Source of the DNA: Prochlorococcus marinus str. MIT 0918
GTDB taxonomy: Bacteria > Cyanobacteriota > Cyanobacteriia > PCC-6307 > Cyanobiaceae
Assembly (NCBI RefSeq): GCF_027359415.1
Contig: NZ_CP114780.1
Location: 62,001 to 126,000 of the forward strand
Reading direction: 5' to 3'
DNA: 64,000 bases
Position numbers and translations under genes: made by a program. Of the stretch, positions 17,974 through 26,047 are shown piece after piece; the stretch's first letter is position 1, and each line of letters opens with the position of its first letter. The notes under the pieces are model-generated. The model worked only from the letters and a program-made list of their open reading frames with translations. It was not told where the DNA came from and searched no databases.

Positions 17974-18198
17974 TTAAAACTCACCTTTGATTATAAATGG
18001 AATTGCAATAAATGCAAAAGCAATTAAAAGGCTTGTACTTCTTAGGAAGTTGTTTAATGATTGGCTTTTCTTCTTTTCCTGTAATCTTATAAAAAAAGAA
18101 GAGAAATAGAAAATCAAGGCAAGAACTTCGCCAAGATATTGATACCAACTTAAATGTTCAATCCATCTTAAAATATTTGAATTAGTTAATTCAATCAT
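17974..18198 (-). CDS. Two-span membrane protein of unknown function
   Basis: 74-residue protein with two hydrophobic spans (LGEVLALIFYFSSFFI and LLIAFAFIAIPFII) separated by a basic Lys-rich loop, which should sit in the cytoplasm. Its start overlaps the stop of the lipoprotein gene by 8 bases, so the two are coupled. No family recognised. Confidence 0.6.
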   Translation of the reverse strand: MIELTNSNILRWIEHLSWYQYLGEVLALIFYFSSFFIRLQEKKKSQSLNNFLRSTSLLIAFAFIAIPFIIKGEF

Positions 18199-18442
18199 TT
18201 TCTTTAACTAGATTTTTAATAATTGGCTTAGCACATTTGTTGCTAGTTGCAAATGGAGATCCACCTTTAATTGAATCCTTAGCAAAGCAATTGCAGTAAT
18301 CTGAGGCTAATCGATTTCCATATAATTCTTTCACCTCAGAATTCATGCATTTATTATATTTAGACCTAAGCGCAAAACTGCACCCAGAAATTAAAATTAA
18401 AATCATCTGAAAAAATAGAAAAAGACGTAAGATTTTTATCAC
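18191..18442 (-). CDS. Small lipoprotein of unknown function
   Basis: 83 residues with a signal peptide ending in the lipobox LISGC (Cys21), so the mature part is anchored in a membrane facing the periplasm or lumen. Four further cysteines (CMNS, YCNCF, KCAK) could form two disulphides. Overlaps the next gene by 8 bases and is preceded by only 3 bp from the small membrane protein at 18446, indicating a tight four-gene operon 18752-17974. Confidence 0.65.
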   Translation of the reverse strand: MIKILRLFLFFQMILILISGCSFALRSKYNKCMNSEVKELYGNRLASDYCNCFAKDSIKGGSPFATSNKCAKPIIKNLVKEND

Positions 18443-18445
18443 AAC

Positions 18446-18583
18446 TTAAGACTTTATTAGGTGAAGAATCTTCTCAATAAAGCCCTGGGAAGAACCTAAG
18501 ACAAAAAGAATAATTCCTATTATTACAGCAATATAAGCTATATCGTAGATTAAATCTGTAGAGCTATATTTTTTTTTGCTCAT
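18446..18583 (-). CDS. 45-residue single-span membrane protein
   Basis: Minus-strand frame with a basic N-terminus (MSKKKYS), a hydrophobic span IAYIAVIIGIILFVLG and a short C-terminal tail. It fits neatly between the lipoprotein gene (3 bp) and the coiled-coil gene (4 bp), which strongly supports that it is real. Function unknown. Confidence 0.6.
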   Translation of the reverse strand: MSKKKYSSTDLIYDIAYIAVIIGIILFVLGSSQGFIEKILHLIKS

Positions 18584-18587
18584 AGCA

Positions 18588-18752
18588 CTAAAAATTGCAC
18601 GAGTTAAATAAACGATTAGCTTTTTGCTGTTCTTCTAGTATTTTTATTTTCTTTTCCATTTCTTCCATTTCTTGTTCAGCTTGCTTGATAAGTTTTAGTG
18701 TCCATTGCCAGTTCCTTTGAGTACAGTGTTTTTTTGCGGCTAGCCAGTCCAT
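18588..18752 (-). CDS. 54-residue coiled-coil protein
   Basis: Starts MDWLAAKKHCTQRN and continues as a helix of alternating Glu and Lys (QAEQEMEEMEKKIKILEEQQ), a short coiled coil. First gene of a compact run of four small genes on the minus strand (18752 to 17974). Function unknown; the combination with two membrane peptides and a lipoprotein suggests an envelope-associated module, which is inference. Confidence 0.55.
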   Translation of the reverse strand: MDWLAAKKHCTQRNWQWTLKLIKQAEQEMEEMEKKIKILEEQQKANRLFNSCNF

Positions 18753-18969
18753 TCGATTAAAGTAAATTTTAAGGCGTTATTGAATTATTAACCTTTATTT
18801 AAGCATTGTCAGTATTCTATACAATATTCTTTTTTGCATTTCTAGAAAATTCCCACTGTGACTGTTTTATGTTCTAGAGAGTTGCTTTTTGTCTTTTGAA
18901 ATAATTGAGTTTAAATTCTCTATGCATATTAACCAAGATGCGCTAAGAATATAAAAAGACTTTTTTTCT

Positions 18970-19119
18970 ATGCCTGTATTAGCCAAAGCAACCTCAACAA
19001 AGTCTAATGTCTCTGTTCAGTCTCGATTTGCTACTAGTAAGCTTATTCAAAATTTAGGATCTAATCCAGAGCAATATAATTTCAACGAGAACTTAAGAAC
19101 AGTTTATGGTAGAGACTGA
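18970..19119 (+). CDS. 49-residue soluble protein, unknown
   Basis: Plus-strand frame starting MPVLAKATSTKSNV and ending NLRTVYGRD. The second half is polar and carries an Asn-rich NPEQYNFNENLR segment. No signal peptide or span. The codon use and the clean ATG with an AT-rich upstream support a real gene; I do not recognise the family. Confidence 0.55.
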   Translation: MPVLAKATSTKSNVSVQSRFATSKLIQNLGSNPEQYNFNENLRTVYGRD

Positions 19120-19266
19120 TTTATTTTAGTTTATCTTTATATAAGCTTTGATAGCTGATTGTAAATAGATGATTCTTAGCTCATCTCTTAAGTTTTTATT
19201 TAAACTATAAAAAAAATTAATAAAATCAATTATAATAAATTAAAATCAAAAAACAATTGATATATA

Positions 19267-19392
19267 ATGAAATTTTTACTAATATTTGGATCTTTGACTT
19301 TAGTAACTATAATATTTTATATAATATTTCTTGGAATCGGCTTTGCTGGTGTTCCTCAAAATCGAAAAGCACAGAATTTAGATAGAGAATAG
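19267..19392 (+). CDS. 41-residue single-span membrane peptide
   Basis: Starts MKFLLIFGSL and has one span reaching to FLGIGFAGV, then a polar tail VPQNRKAQNLDRE. It could be read as a signal peptide, but the tail is too short to be a mature exported protein. It lies 4 bp before the next gene and is probably co-transcribed with it. Confidence 0.55.
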   Translation: MKFLLIFGSLTLVTIIFYIIFLGIGFAGVPQNRKAQNLDRE

Positions 19393-19396
19393 ACCA

Positions 19397-20017
19397 ATGA
19401 TCTTTAATAGTTATTCAATACTAGTTACTTTTTTTATCTTGATAGGCATTCCATTTGCATTTGTAAGCTATCGAATAATTAGAAGTAATTCTTTGGCAAA
19501 TTCAAATAATATTAATTTAGTCAAAAATAATACATCTCTTCCTGAATTAGATCAGCTTCTGGCATTAGAACTTATATCTAGGAAAGATGGAAGTGGAATA
19601 TCCTTTGATTCATTAATAGGACTTTGGAATTTCTTTTCAGTTTGGAAAAATGTAAATAATAAAATCGATTATTTATCTAGTTCATTATTGAAACTTTTTT
19701 CAGCAAACTTAGAACTTCGTGAAGCTTCACCTATAGAGAAAAGAAGGACTTTTGATATTACTAGCTCAATTCAATTTGGTTTGCTATCAATTAAATTTAT
19801 AGGTATTGGATATTTGAAGGGTAAACAACCTATCTTGGAGTTCTTCTTTAAAAGAATAGAACTTAAATTAGGATCAAATATGTTATTTTCTAAATTACTA
19901 AGTATCCCTGCAGAAAATAATAAACCATTCTTTTCTTTAATTGGTATGGGGGGCGATTCTCAATGGCTTTCTGCAAGAGGAAGAGGGGGAGGATTGGCTC
20001 TTTGGCTTAAAGATTAA
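19397..20017 (+). CDS. Membrane-anchored protein of unknown function
   Basis: 206-residue protein with an N-terminal span (ILVTFFILIGIPFAFVSY) and a soluble alpha/beta domain of about 170 residues. The C-terminus is unusual, ending in a glycine-rich GMGGDSQWLSARGRGGGLAL stretch that is likely conserved. It appears to be an uncharacterised conserved cyanobacterial family, but I cannot name it. The 41-residue membrane peptide gene is immediately upstream. Confidence 0.65.
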   Translation: MIFNSYSILVTFFILIGIPFAFVSYRIIRSNSLANSNNINLVKNNTSLPELDQLLALELISRKDGSGISFDSLIGLWNFFSVWKNVNNKIDYLSSSLLKLFSANLELREASPIEKRRTFDITSSIQFGLLSIKFIGIGYLKGKQPILEFFFKRIELKLGSNMLFSKLLSIPAENNKPFFSLIGMGGDSQWLSARGRGGGLALWLKD

Positions 20018-20037
20018 ATTTTTAGTAACTAAATTAA

Positions 20038-20418
20038 CTAAGCAAAAAAATCTAATTTTGGATCTTCTTCTTCCTCAGGAAGTTCCATTCTTATATCGCT
20101 TCCCATTTTGAGGCCATAAGCATCTGATATTTTTATCATTAATTGCCCTAAGGCTTGCCCCCAAGCTTCTTCTGTATTCTTCCACATCATTTCACTGAAC
20201 CTTTTATTGAAATCCTCATCACTTTCTCTTTTACTGTCTATTTCAAAAACTTTTTTTAGGCCTTCTTGACTTAATAGAGACTTCACTTTGTAATAACCCA
20301 TCATCATCATTTCAAGGCCAAATTTTTGTTGTTCATCTTCATATTTTCGTAATGCATCTTCGCGACATTTTCTTGCAAAATCTGGTGATAATTCCATAAA
20401 ACTAATTTGAGAAAACAT
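20038..20418 (-). CDS. Soluble helical protein of unknown function
   Basis: 126 residues, mostly charged helices without a membrane span. Features are an N-terminal FARKCREDALRKYEDE helix, several methionines in a row (EMMMMGYYKV) and a final acidic stretch PEEEEDPKLDF. A start at the internal Met at residue 8 is also possible. It converges on the gene ending at 20017 with 20 bp between. No family recognised. Confidence 0.65.
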   Translation of the reverse strand: MFSQISFMELSPDFARKCREDALRKYEDEQQKFGLEMMMMGYYKVKSLLSQEGLKKVFEIDSKRESDEDFNKRFSEMMWKNTEEAWGQALGQLMIKISDAYGLKMGSDIRMELPEEEEDPKLDFFA

Positions 20419-20604
20419 ACGTATACAAAACTATAATGAGATTTTTTATACTTTTGCTTTCTTAGTGAATGATTTTACTATTATCATAAAGATATGTTTA
20501 TTTGAACAAGCTTGTTAGTTTTCTAAGAGAGCTTAAGAGGAACTGGCTTATACTAGGATTTAATTTATAATTTTTCTGTATATATCGCTGCAATTGGTAT
20601 AAAG

Positions 20605-20660
20605 AATAGCAATACAAAAAGGAGGAGCCTATACAGGCTCCTCCTTTTTGTATTGCTATT
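20605..20660. terminator. Bidirectional rho-independent terminator
   Basis: A perfect 26-bp inverted repeat (20605-20630 and 20635-20660) around a 4-nt loop. The core GGAGGAGCCT pairs with AGGCTCCTCC and is flanked by A5 on the left and T5 on the right, so it can terminate transcripts from both strands. On the minus strand it would end a transcript arriving from the structured region at 20.7-20.96 kb. Confidence 0.85.
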
Positions 20661-20699
20661 TCAAGAAGAGATTATTTAAGAAAATAACAAATTGATTAA

Positions 20700-20960
20700 G
20701 AGGTTCGAAGCTTCTGGTTAGTGGCACGCCTGGGGCCAAAATTCTAGTTTTAAGGCTTTATCTCCTGAAAGGGCACCTAAACGATGCAGAAGGAGTATCG
20801 ACTGAATTGACGCACCTAAATCATTGATCCTTGTCGCTTCAGACGAGAGCCCACTATTTAATTGAGACTGTTGGAGCAGGGGCCAGAAGTCAGTCTGCTT
20901 CTATTAAATACTCAGGTGGAGTGTCTACCATAATTAGGTGCCTCTGAGTTCGATATAAAC
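20700..20960 (-). ncRNA. Candidate structured RNA, family not identified
   Basis: No open frame of protein character, but base composition is clearly richer in G and C than the neighbourhood and many short complementary segments occur: GGCACCTAA (20772-20780) with TTAGGTGCC (20934-20942), AGAAG/CTTCT around 20885-20901, ACTC/GAGT around 20910-20922 and CGAT/ATCG around 20782-20800. A second copy of GCACCTAA at 20812-20819 could compete for the same partner. The strong terminator at 20605-20660 would close a minus-strand transcript. I looked for RNase P, tmRNA, SRP and 6S signatures and could not confirm any; strand and ends are uncertain. Confidence 0.5.
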
Positions 20961-21405
20961 ATCATTACTGTGTTGGCCTATCAAAGCAATCAGCTTTTAT
21001 ACGCATTGCTTTTCATGGAAAAACATCCGATGATTATTACTTTGACTTATAGTAAACCTCCTGGATTAGAATTTTTAAAAGATTTGAGATGGAACCTCTT
21101 TTTATAATCATCTAATTTCAGTTATCCATTTGTTAACATAGTGTTAATGAAGCTTTTATTGGCGAATTTAACTAGGGATAGAAATAAAAACTATAAAATA
21201 GATTAATTCTTCTTTTAGGCTTTATAATTATATTCACCAATTGGTAATAAATACCTTGTAATTAATACTCCCGTGATTTAACTCATGGACATTATGGTTC
21301 CTATCTATTAAAAATATAAAGAGTATCCTAAATCTATCGCTTATTAAGAGACCTAAGTTTAATAGGCATAATTATTTTCATTAAAAAAATTGCTAATGCT
21401 TATTT

Positions 21406-21510
21406 ATGTCTTTATTTGCACGATTAAGTAGATCTGAATTGATTCACGGTAGGGTTGCTATGGCAATTATTATAGTTGTGATTGCTTATCATTATTTAAT
21501 ATCATTGTAA
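21406..21510 (+). CDS. Very short Hli-like (CAB-motif) protein
   Basis: 34-residue frame starting MSLFARLSRSELIHGRVAMA and continuing as a single hydrophobic helix ending YHYLISL. The ELIHGRVAM segment corresponds to the chlorophyll-binding helix of high-light-inducible proteins (E..NGR.AM), with His in place of the Asn. Hli proteins bind pigment in thylakoids and help to protect photosystems. This one lacks the usual TTGQ-type C-terminus, so it is a reduced or divergent member. Confidence 0.65.
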   Translation: MSLFARLSRSELIHGRVAMAIIIVVIAYHYLISL

Positions 21511-21572
21511 AAGCTCTATTCATTTAGCCTAAGGATTTGAAGAATAAAAACTTTATTTGATTTAATACTTTC

Positions 21573-22304
21573 CTAGCCTTCTCCATTAATCAGTATGTTT
21601 TGCCCAGTTATGAAGTTTGATTTCTCTGAGAGAAGGAATTCCATGGCAGGCAAAATATCAGAAGGATCACCAATGCGGCCTTTTGGGTGATTCGAAGCTT
21701 CCATTTCTTTAACCATTGTAGGGATATTCTCAAGAAAATCTGTATCTAACATAGATGGAGAGATAGAATTAATTGATAATCCAAAACCTGCATATTCTGC
21801 GGCTAAACTTTTCATTAATCCTAAAACTGCATATTTAGAAATTATATAATCTGACATACCTTTTGGAGGTTTATTATGAGTAACAGAGCTTAGGATAAAT
21901 AATATTTTCCCTGATTTTAACTTTACCATTTTAGGAAGTATTGTCTGCAAAATCTTAATTGATGAACCTAGTTGAATATTTAAATTATCTATAAATTCAT
22001 TTTCCCATTTAATTTTGGTAAAACGATTGATATTATTACGAGGTGCAGCTAAAAAAACAACTTCATGTAGATCTATAGTTAGATTTTGAAGAAAATAAAT
22101 TAATTGATCTAAATATTGTTTTTGATTTAAGTCAGCTTTGATTGGAATATACTTAGTTTTATTCCCCTCCATGATTTTATTTAAATCATTATTATTAGAT
22201 CTGTAATGGCATATTATCTTTTCATAATTTAAACCATATATTTTAATATACTCAATACCTAATGCTGATGAAGATCCAATGAGTAGAAGATTTCTTTTAG
22301 GCAT
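21573..22304 (-). CDS. Short-chain dehydrogenase/reductase (FabG-like)
   Basis: NAD(P)-dependent SDR of about 243 residues. The nucleotide loop is LIGSSSALG at the N-terminus; the active site shows SSV followed by YIISK with the catalytic Tyr and Lys; the C-terminus has SPSMLDTDFL and a final GQNILINGEG as in FabG. I chose the start at 22304 because it overlaps the MaoC stop by 8 bases; a longer frame would reach 22349. It is the last gene of the FkbH-ACP-MaoC-SDR set, where a 3-ketoacyl or 2-oxo reduction is likely. Confidence 0.85.
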   Translation of the reverse strand: MPKRNLLLIGSSSALGIEYIKIYGLNYEKIICHYRSNNNDLNKIMEGNKTKYIPIKADLNQKQYLDQLIYFLQNLTIDLHEVVFLAAPRNNINRFTKIKWENEFIDNLNIQLGSSIKILQTILPKMVKLKSGKILFILSSVTHNKPPKGMSDYIISKYAVLGLMKSLAAEYAGFGLSINSISPSMLDTDFLENIPTMVKEMEASNHPKGRIGDPSDILPAMEFLLSEKSNFITGQNILINGEG

Positions 22305-22746
22305 GACATCCTGCTTGAATCTTTGCCTTTGATACGATATTATTTTCACTATTAATGATACAAGTATTTATATCTAAGATTCTTAATGAATCATTTTTAT
22401 AAATTATTTCACCAGAGACAGTGAGTACATCATTAATATAAACTGGAGAGTTGAAGCTAATCTTTAGAGTATGTATGAGAGAAATTGCCCCTGGCAAGTA
22501 CATACCTATAAATGATGAGTATAGTGATGCTGTTAGCATTCCATAAACAACTCTCCGTTTATAACCTCTAGATTTTGCATAGTCATCATTAATATGTAGT
22601 TGATTTAAGTCTCCACTAATCTCAGCAAAGCTATCCATCATAGAAGATGTAATTTGTACTTGATAACTATCTTTCATCCCAACATATAAATCAGAAAAAT
22701 CAAGAAGTTTTGCTTCTTTTAATAAGGAATGTATTGTCATGCTCAA
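22297..22746 (-). CDS. MaoC-like (R)-specific hydratase
   Basis: 149-residue hot-dog protein of the MaoC type. The hydratase motif is seen as FAEISGDLNQLHINDDYA with the Asp and His pair, followed by RRVVYGML. Family members hydrate or dehydrate 2-enoyl/3-hydroxyacyl thioesters. Its start overlaps the end of the ACP gene by 4 bases and its stop overlaps the SDR start, so all four genes of the cassette are translationally coupled. Confidence 0.85.
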   Translation of the reverse strand: MSMTIHSLLKEAKLLDFSDLYVGMKDSYQVQITSSMMDSFAEISGDLNQLHINDDYAKSRGYKRRVVYGMLTASLYSSFIGMYLPGAISLIHTLKISFNSPVYINDVLTVSGEIIYKNDSLRILDINTCIINSENNIVSKAKIQAGCHA

Positions 22747-22982
22747 TTCTTAGTTAATACAAGGCTGACAAAGTCACCTATATTGTTTAATTTCTTTATT
22801 TCTCCTAAAGAAAAGCTACATTTAAACTCCTTTTCCATGGCTACAACAATACTTATATGTGCCAGAGAGTCCCAACCATCAATATCTTCAGCAGTCATTG
22901 TCTTTTCTAAATCAAGTGTTTCTAGATCTAGAATATCTTTAATGACTAATGTCATTTTAAACAGTACATCTTTTTCAGTCAC
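22743..22982 (-). CDS. Acyl carrier protein
   Basis: 79-residue acyl carrier protein. The phosphopantetheine attachment motif is DGWDSLAHI (Ser near residue 38). The gene overlaps both neighbours, by 8 bases with fkbH-like upstream and 4 with the MaoC gene downstream. A dedicated ACP beside an FkbH-type enzyme normally carries a glyceryl or derived C3 unit. It is not the housekeeping fatty-acid ACP, whose motif is GADSLD. Confidence 0.9.
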   Translation of the reverse strand: MTEKDVLFKMTLVIKDILDLETLDLEKTMTAEDIDGWDSLAHISIVVAMEKEFKCSFSLGEIKKLNNIGDFVSLVLTKN

Positions 22983-24771
22983 TTCTTTGTAGATTAATTA
23001 AGGTCTTTATAGGATTATAGCGATCTGTTTCCATAGACCATATAGTTCCCTCTTTAAAGTAATCAGATTGACTTAATATGAAGCCTTTTTCGTGATATAA
23101 ATCTTTAACCATAGAATTCTTTGAAGTTGGAATATAGTTTCCATATATTTTTTTGATTCCTAGAGTTTTGGCCTTAACTATAGCTTGATTAAGCATTAAG
23201 TCTTCCATTCCACGCTTAAGTACTCTGCAACTCATAAGCCATAAGTCAATATATGCTGAATTATTTATTATCTTTGCAATTATAAGAGAGACTAATCCAT
23301 TTTCACCAAATTTATCTTTGAGTTTTCCTTGTAATGTCAAATAATTTTTATTATTAGATACTTCATTAATTTCACTATAGGTATATCTTTTAGTAGTCAG
23401 GTTAAACTGGTTTGTTTTGTTACTTAACTGGGTAATTCTATCAAGATAAATATCCTTAAATATATCTATCTCAGCTTTCATTTCTAGCGATTTCAAGAAT
23501 TCTGTGTAGCTAGAAATTGACTTCTGAGATTCATATCTCATGAAATTTTCTTGATACATTTTGTTTCTCAAACGATCTTCTTTGGATATACTTGTAGGTT
23601 CAAATAATCCACTGGAGTCAATAATCGAAATATATTGAAGAAAATCTTCGCCAATGTCAGGTACATCAATCCCTTTTATATTTTGATTGACTATTTCTCT
23701 TTCTGCTGGATTATCATCCATAAATACAAGTGAGTTCAACCCTATATTTAGTGCTTTAGCTATTTCAATAATATTTAGATCTTTTCTTTCCCAATCTGCC
23801 ATGATTAACGAAAAATCTTCTTTCTTAATTTCATTTTCTGGGTGGCTAATTCCCTCTAAGGCTATGTCCAGGTTGTTTTTTGAAGAAATAGTTAGCAAGA
23901 TTCCTCTTCTTTTTAACTCTAAAATATATTTTTGTATATCTGTATAAGCTTCACCTATAGGAGTTTCCTTACCTATCTCTATTCCTTTAACCCCATCATC
24001 TCCAATAACGCCTCCCCAAAGTGTATTGTCTAAATCTAAGACAAGGCATTTAGACATCTTACCAAAGATTGAAGAAATGATAGAAGCTATATTATTTGCC
24101 AGCAGTGGTATTCCTTCTAGCCCAATAGCATATTTATAGCTATACCAATTCGAAAGGTTATTCCACTTATCATCACCAACTTTAAAAGCAAGCCAATTAA
24201 TATCACATAGATATAGATCACTACGAGCTTCAGCTTGCTCAGAGAAAAGCAAATTAAGCTTATTAATATATAGACAAAGGCCTTGAGATGAATATACCTC
24301 TAAATTACCTAAGGGCCTAAACTTTGGAGGATCAAAGTTATTCTGGATAATTGGACAGTTGAAGAGATTTTTTATCTTATCCCAAAGAGACTTATAAATT
24401 TCTAATTCCTTTAGTACAATACTATCTATATCAGTTGTATTTTCTTTTGGAGCAAATTTTATGTTTTCTTTATTAGTAAAGATGTATATTAGATCAGGCT
24501 TGAAATTAATTAATTTCTCTTCTTCGAACATAATATCTTCATAGTATTTATTATATTCAGACTCATAAAAACTACCTTTAATTCCTCGGCTAAGAAGAAG
24601 AATATCTAATAATTGAACTAGCTCATTGGTTGTAGAACCTCCTAAGATCGCAATTTTTTTTTCAAGCAAGCCTTCTTTGGTTAGAAGATTTTTTTTTATT
24701 TTCCTTCTATTCCTTAGTAGGTTTTCAAATGATAAAGGATATTGAATGTCGTTTGGATTGGAATTACTCAT
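22975..24771 (-). CDS. FkbH-like HAD-family protein (glyceryl-ACP synthase type)
   Basis: 598 residues with three parts: an N-terminal region with an ILGGSTTNEL motif, a central HAD IIIC domain starting with LDLDNTLWGG (about residue 245) and including DDNPAERE, and a C-terminal GNAT-like acyltransferase region (FNLTTKRYTYSE, then LMSCRVLKRGMED). In FkbH/TobE type enzymes the HAD domain loads 1,3-bisphosphoglycerate onto an ACP as a glyceryl thioester. The coupled ACP gene strengthens that assignment; the exact product remains an inference. Confidence 0.85.
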   Translation of the reverse strand: MSNSNPNDIQYPLSFENLLRNRRKIKKNLLTKEGLLEKKIAILGGSTTNELVQLLDILLLSRGIKGSFYESEYNKYYEDIMFEEEKLINFKPDLIYIFTNKENIKFAPKENTTDIDSIVLKELEIYKSLWDKIKNLFNCPIIQNNFDPPKFRPLGNLEVYSSQGLCLYINKLNLLFSEQAEARSDLYLCDINWLAFKVGDDKWNNLSNWYSYKYAIGLEGIPLLANNIASIISSIFGKMSKCLVLDLDNTLWGGVIGDDGVKGIEIGKETPIGEAYTDIQKYILELKRRGILLTISSKNNLDIALEGISHPENEIKKEDFSLIMADWERKDLNIIEIAKALNIGLNSLVFMDDNPAEREIVNQNIKGIDVPDIGEDFLQYISIIDSSGLFEPTSISKEDRLRNKMYQENFMRYESQKSISSYTEFLKSLEMKAEIDIFKDIYLDRITQLSNKTNQFNLTTKRYTYSEINEVSNNKNYLTLQGKLKDKFGENGLVSLIIAKIINNSAYIDLWLMSCRVLKRGMEDLMLNQAIVKAKTLGIKKIYGNYIPTSKNSMVKDLYHEKGFILSQSDYFKEGTIWSMETDRYNPIKTLINLQRSD

Positions 24772-24815
24772 AATTAGCTATTAATAGAATTGACTTAAGG
24801 AGTAGAAAATATTAT

Positions 24816-25943
24816 TCAATTATTATTAAAATATTCCTTTATCCAGTGGATCACATAATCTGAATCACCTTCATTCATTGCAGGATGGCAGGGTAAAGTG
24901 ATTAGCTTTAGCCATTCTTTATCAGCTATAGAGTATTCTCTATTATTCTCTTTAGAGAAAATAGAATGTTTGTGCAAAGGTTTATAATGAACACTCGTAT
25001 GGATTTTCTTTTCACTTAGATAATCAATTAATTTATCTCTATGCTTTATAGGTACTCTTGCTGAATAATGTTGAACTGTTTCACTATGCTCAGGTGGCTC
25101 TAAATAATCACATAAATTTGTATTATATTTTTGTTGGATCTTTCTTCTAATTTCCAAATGTTTTGGTAGTTTTTTCATTTGCTCTAGGCATATAGCAGCA
25201 GTCAAATCAACCATATAGCACTTATATCCCAATGTTTTTACATCATAATCCCATGAATAACCTGGTCTTGAGGATAAATTGCTAAGGCTATTTTTATTAG
25301 TTGTTCGTGAATAAGTACTTGTTATTCCAAGCCAAGTCATAGGTAGTAATTTCTCATATAGCTGTTTATCATTTGTGGTAATCATTCCACCATCACCGCA
25401 AGGCATTGTTTTTACAGCCTGGAATGACCATACAGCTGCATCACCTCTAGAACCTGCTCCTTTTGTATAACAACTATGAGCACAATCTTCAATAATAAAT
25501 CCATCAAAGAAATTTCTAATTTCTTCTATGGGGGCTAATATACCGGAGTAATTAACGGCAATAATTGCATGGGTATTAGGCTTTAAACTTTTTCTCACAT
25601 CTTCTGGGCAAATATTTAGATCTTTTTTTCTTATATCTACTATATTTGAAGAGCAATTGTTCCACAATGGCACTACTGCAGTAGTCATGAAAGACATTGT
25701 TGGGTTTATTACATCTTTATTCTCTGCATTAATTGCTTTTAATAAAAGATCTATCCCAGCTGTATTGCTTGTCACTGCAATAGCATATTTAGCACCTACC
25801 ATCTCAGCAAATTTCTTTTCAAATTCTGATACTTTGGGACCTTTTCCCCACCAACCACTATTAATGGTATTGGCTAATGATTCTATTTCTTCCTTGCCTC
25901 CCAGAGGACGAAGTACAGGCAAAACATCCTCGCGGATTTCCAT
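24816..25943 (-). CDS. DegT/DnrJ/EryC1/StrS-type aminotransferase
   Basis: PLP-dependent sugar aminotransferase of 375 residues. The fold marks are AITSNT-like TSNTAGIDLLLKA near the start, the VNYSGILAP region, EDCAHS, and the PLP-lysine segment SFQAVKTMPCGDGG, which fits the SxxxxKxxxxGxGG pattern. These enzymes convert keto-sugar nucleotides to 4-amino or 3-amino sugars. It begins the minus-strand set that includes the FkbH cassette, 44 bp upstream of the FkbH gene. The product sugar cannot be told from sequence. Confidence 0.9.
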   Translation of the reverse strand: MEIREDVLPVLRPLGGKEEIESLANTINSGWWGKGPKVSEFEKKFAEMVGAKYAIAVTSNTAGIDLLLKAINAENKDVINPTMSFMTTAVVPLWNNCSSNIVDIRKKDLNICPEDVRKSLKPNTHAIIAVNYSGILAPIEEIRNFFDGFIIEDCAHSCYTKGAGSRGDAAVWSFQAVKTMPCGDGGMITTNDKQLYEKLLPMTWLGITSTYSRTTNKNSLSNLSSRPGYSWDYDVKTLGYKCYMVDLTAAICLEQMKKLPKHLEIRRKIQQKYNTNLCDYLEPPEHSETVQHYSARVPIKHRDKLIDYLSEKKIHTSVHYKPLHKHSIFSKENNREYSIADKEWLKLITLPCHPAMNEGDSDYVIHWIKEYFNNN

Positions 25944-26047
25944 TTAATTCAGAAAATGATTATTAATATAGCATAAATAATATTTTTTCTTTAACTCATA
26001 GTTTTATAAAGTATAATAATCACATTGAATTAGGGTATGAAATCTAA

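Noticed and set aside
20700-20960. Possible permuted tmRNA: a T-arm-like AGAGG-TTCGAAG-CTTCT occurs on the plus strand at 20700-20716.
   Set aside because: No matching acceptor strand, CCA or tag-coding frame was found on either strand.
20700-20960. Similarity to a cobalamin riboswitch (GGTGCC and GCCACT strings on the minus strand).
   Set aside because: The other conserved boxes are missing and no B12-related gene follows.
21015-21107. 30-codon plus-strand frame MEKHPMIITLTY...
   Set aside because: Too short and without clear signal or span; left out for lack of support.
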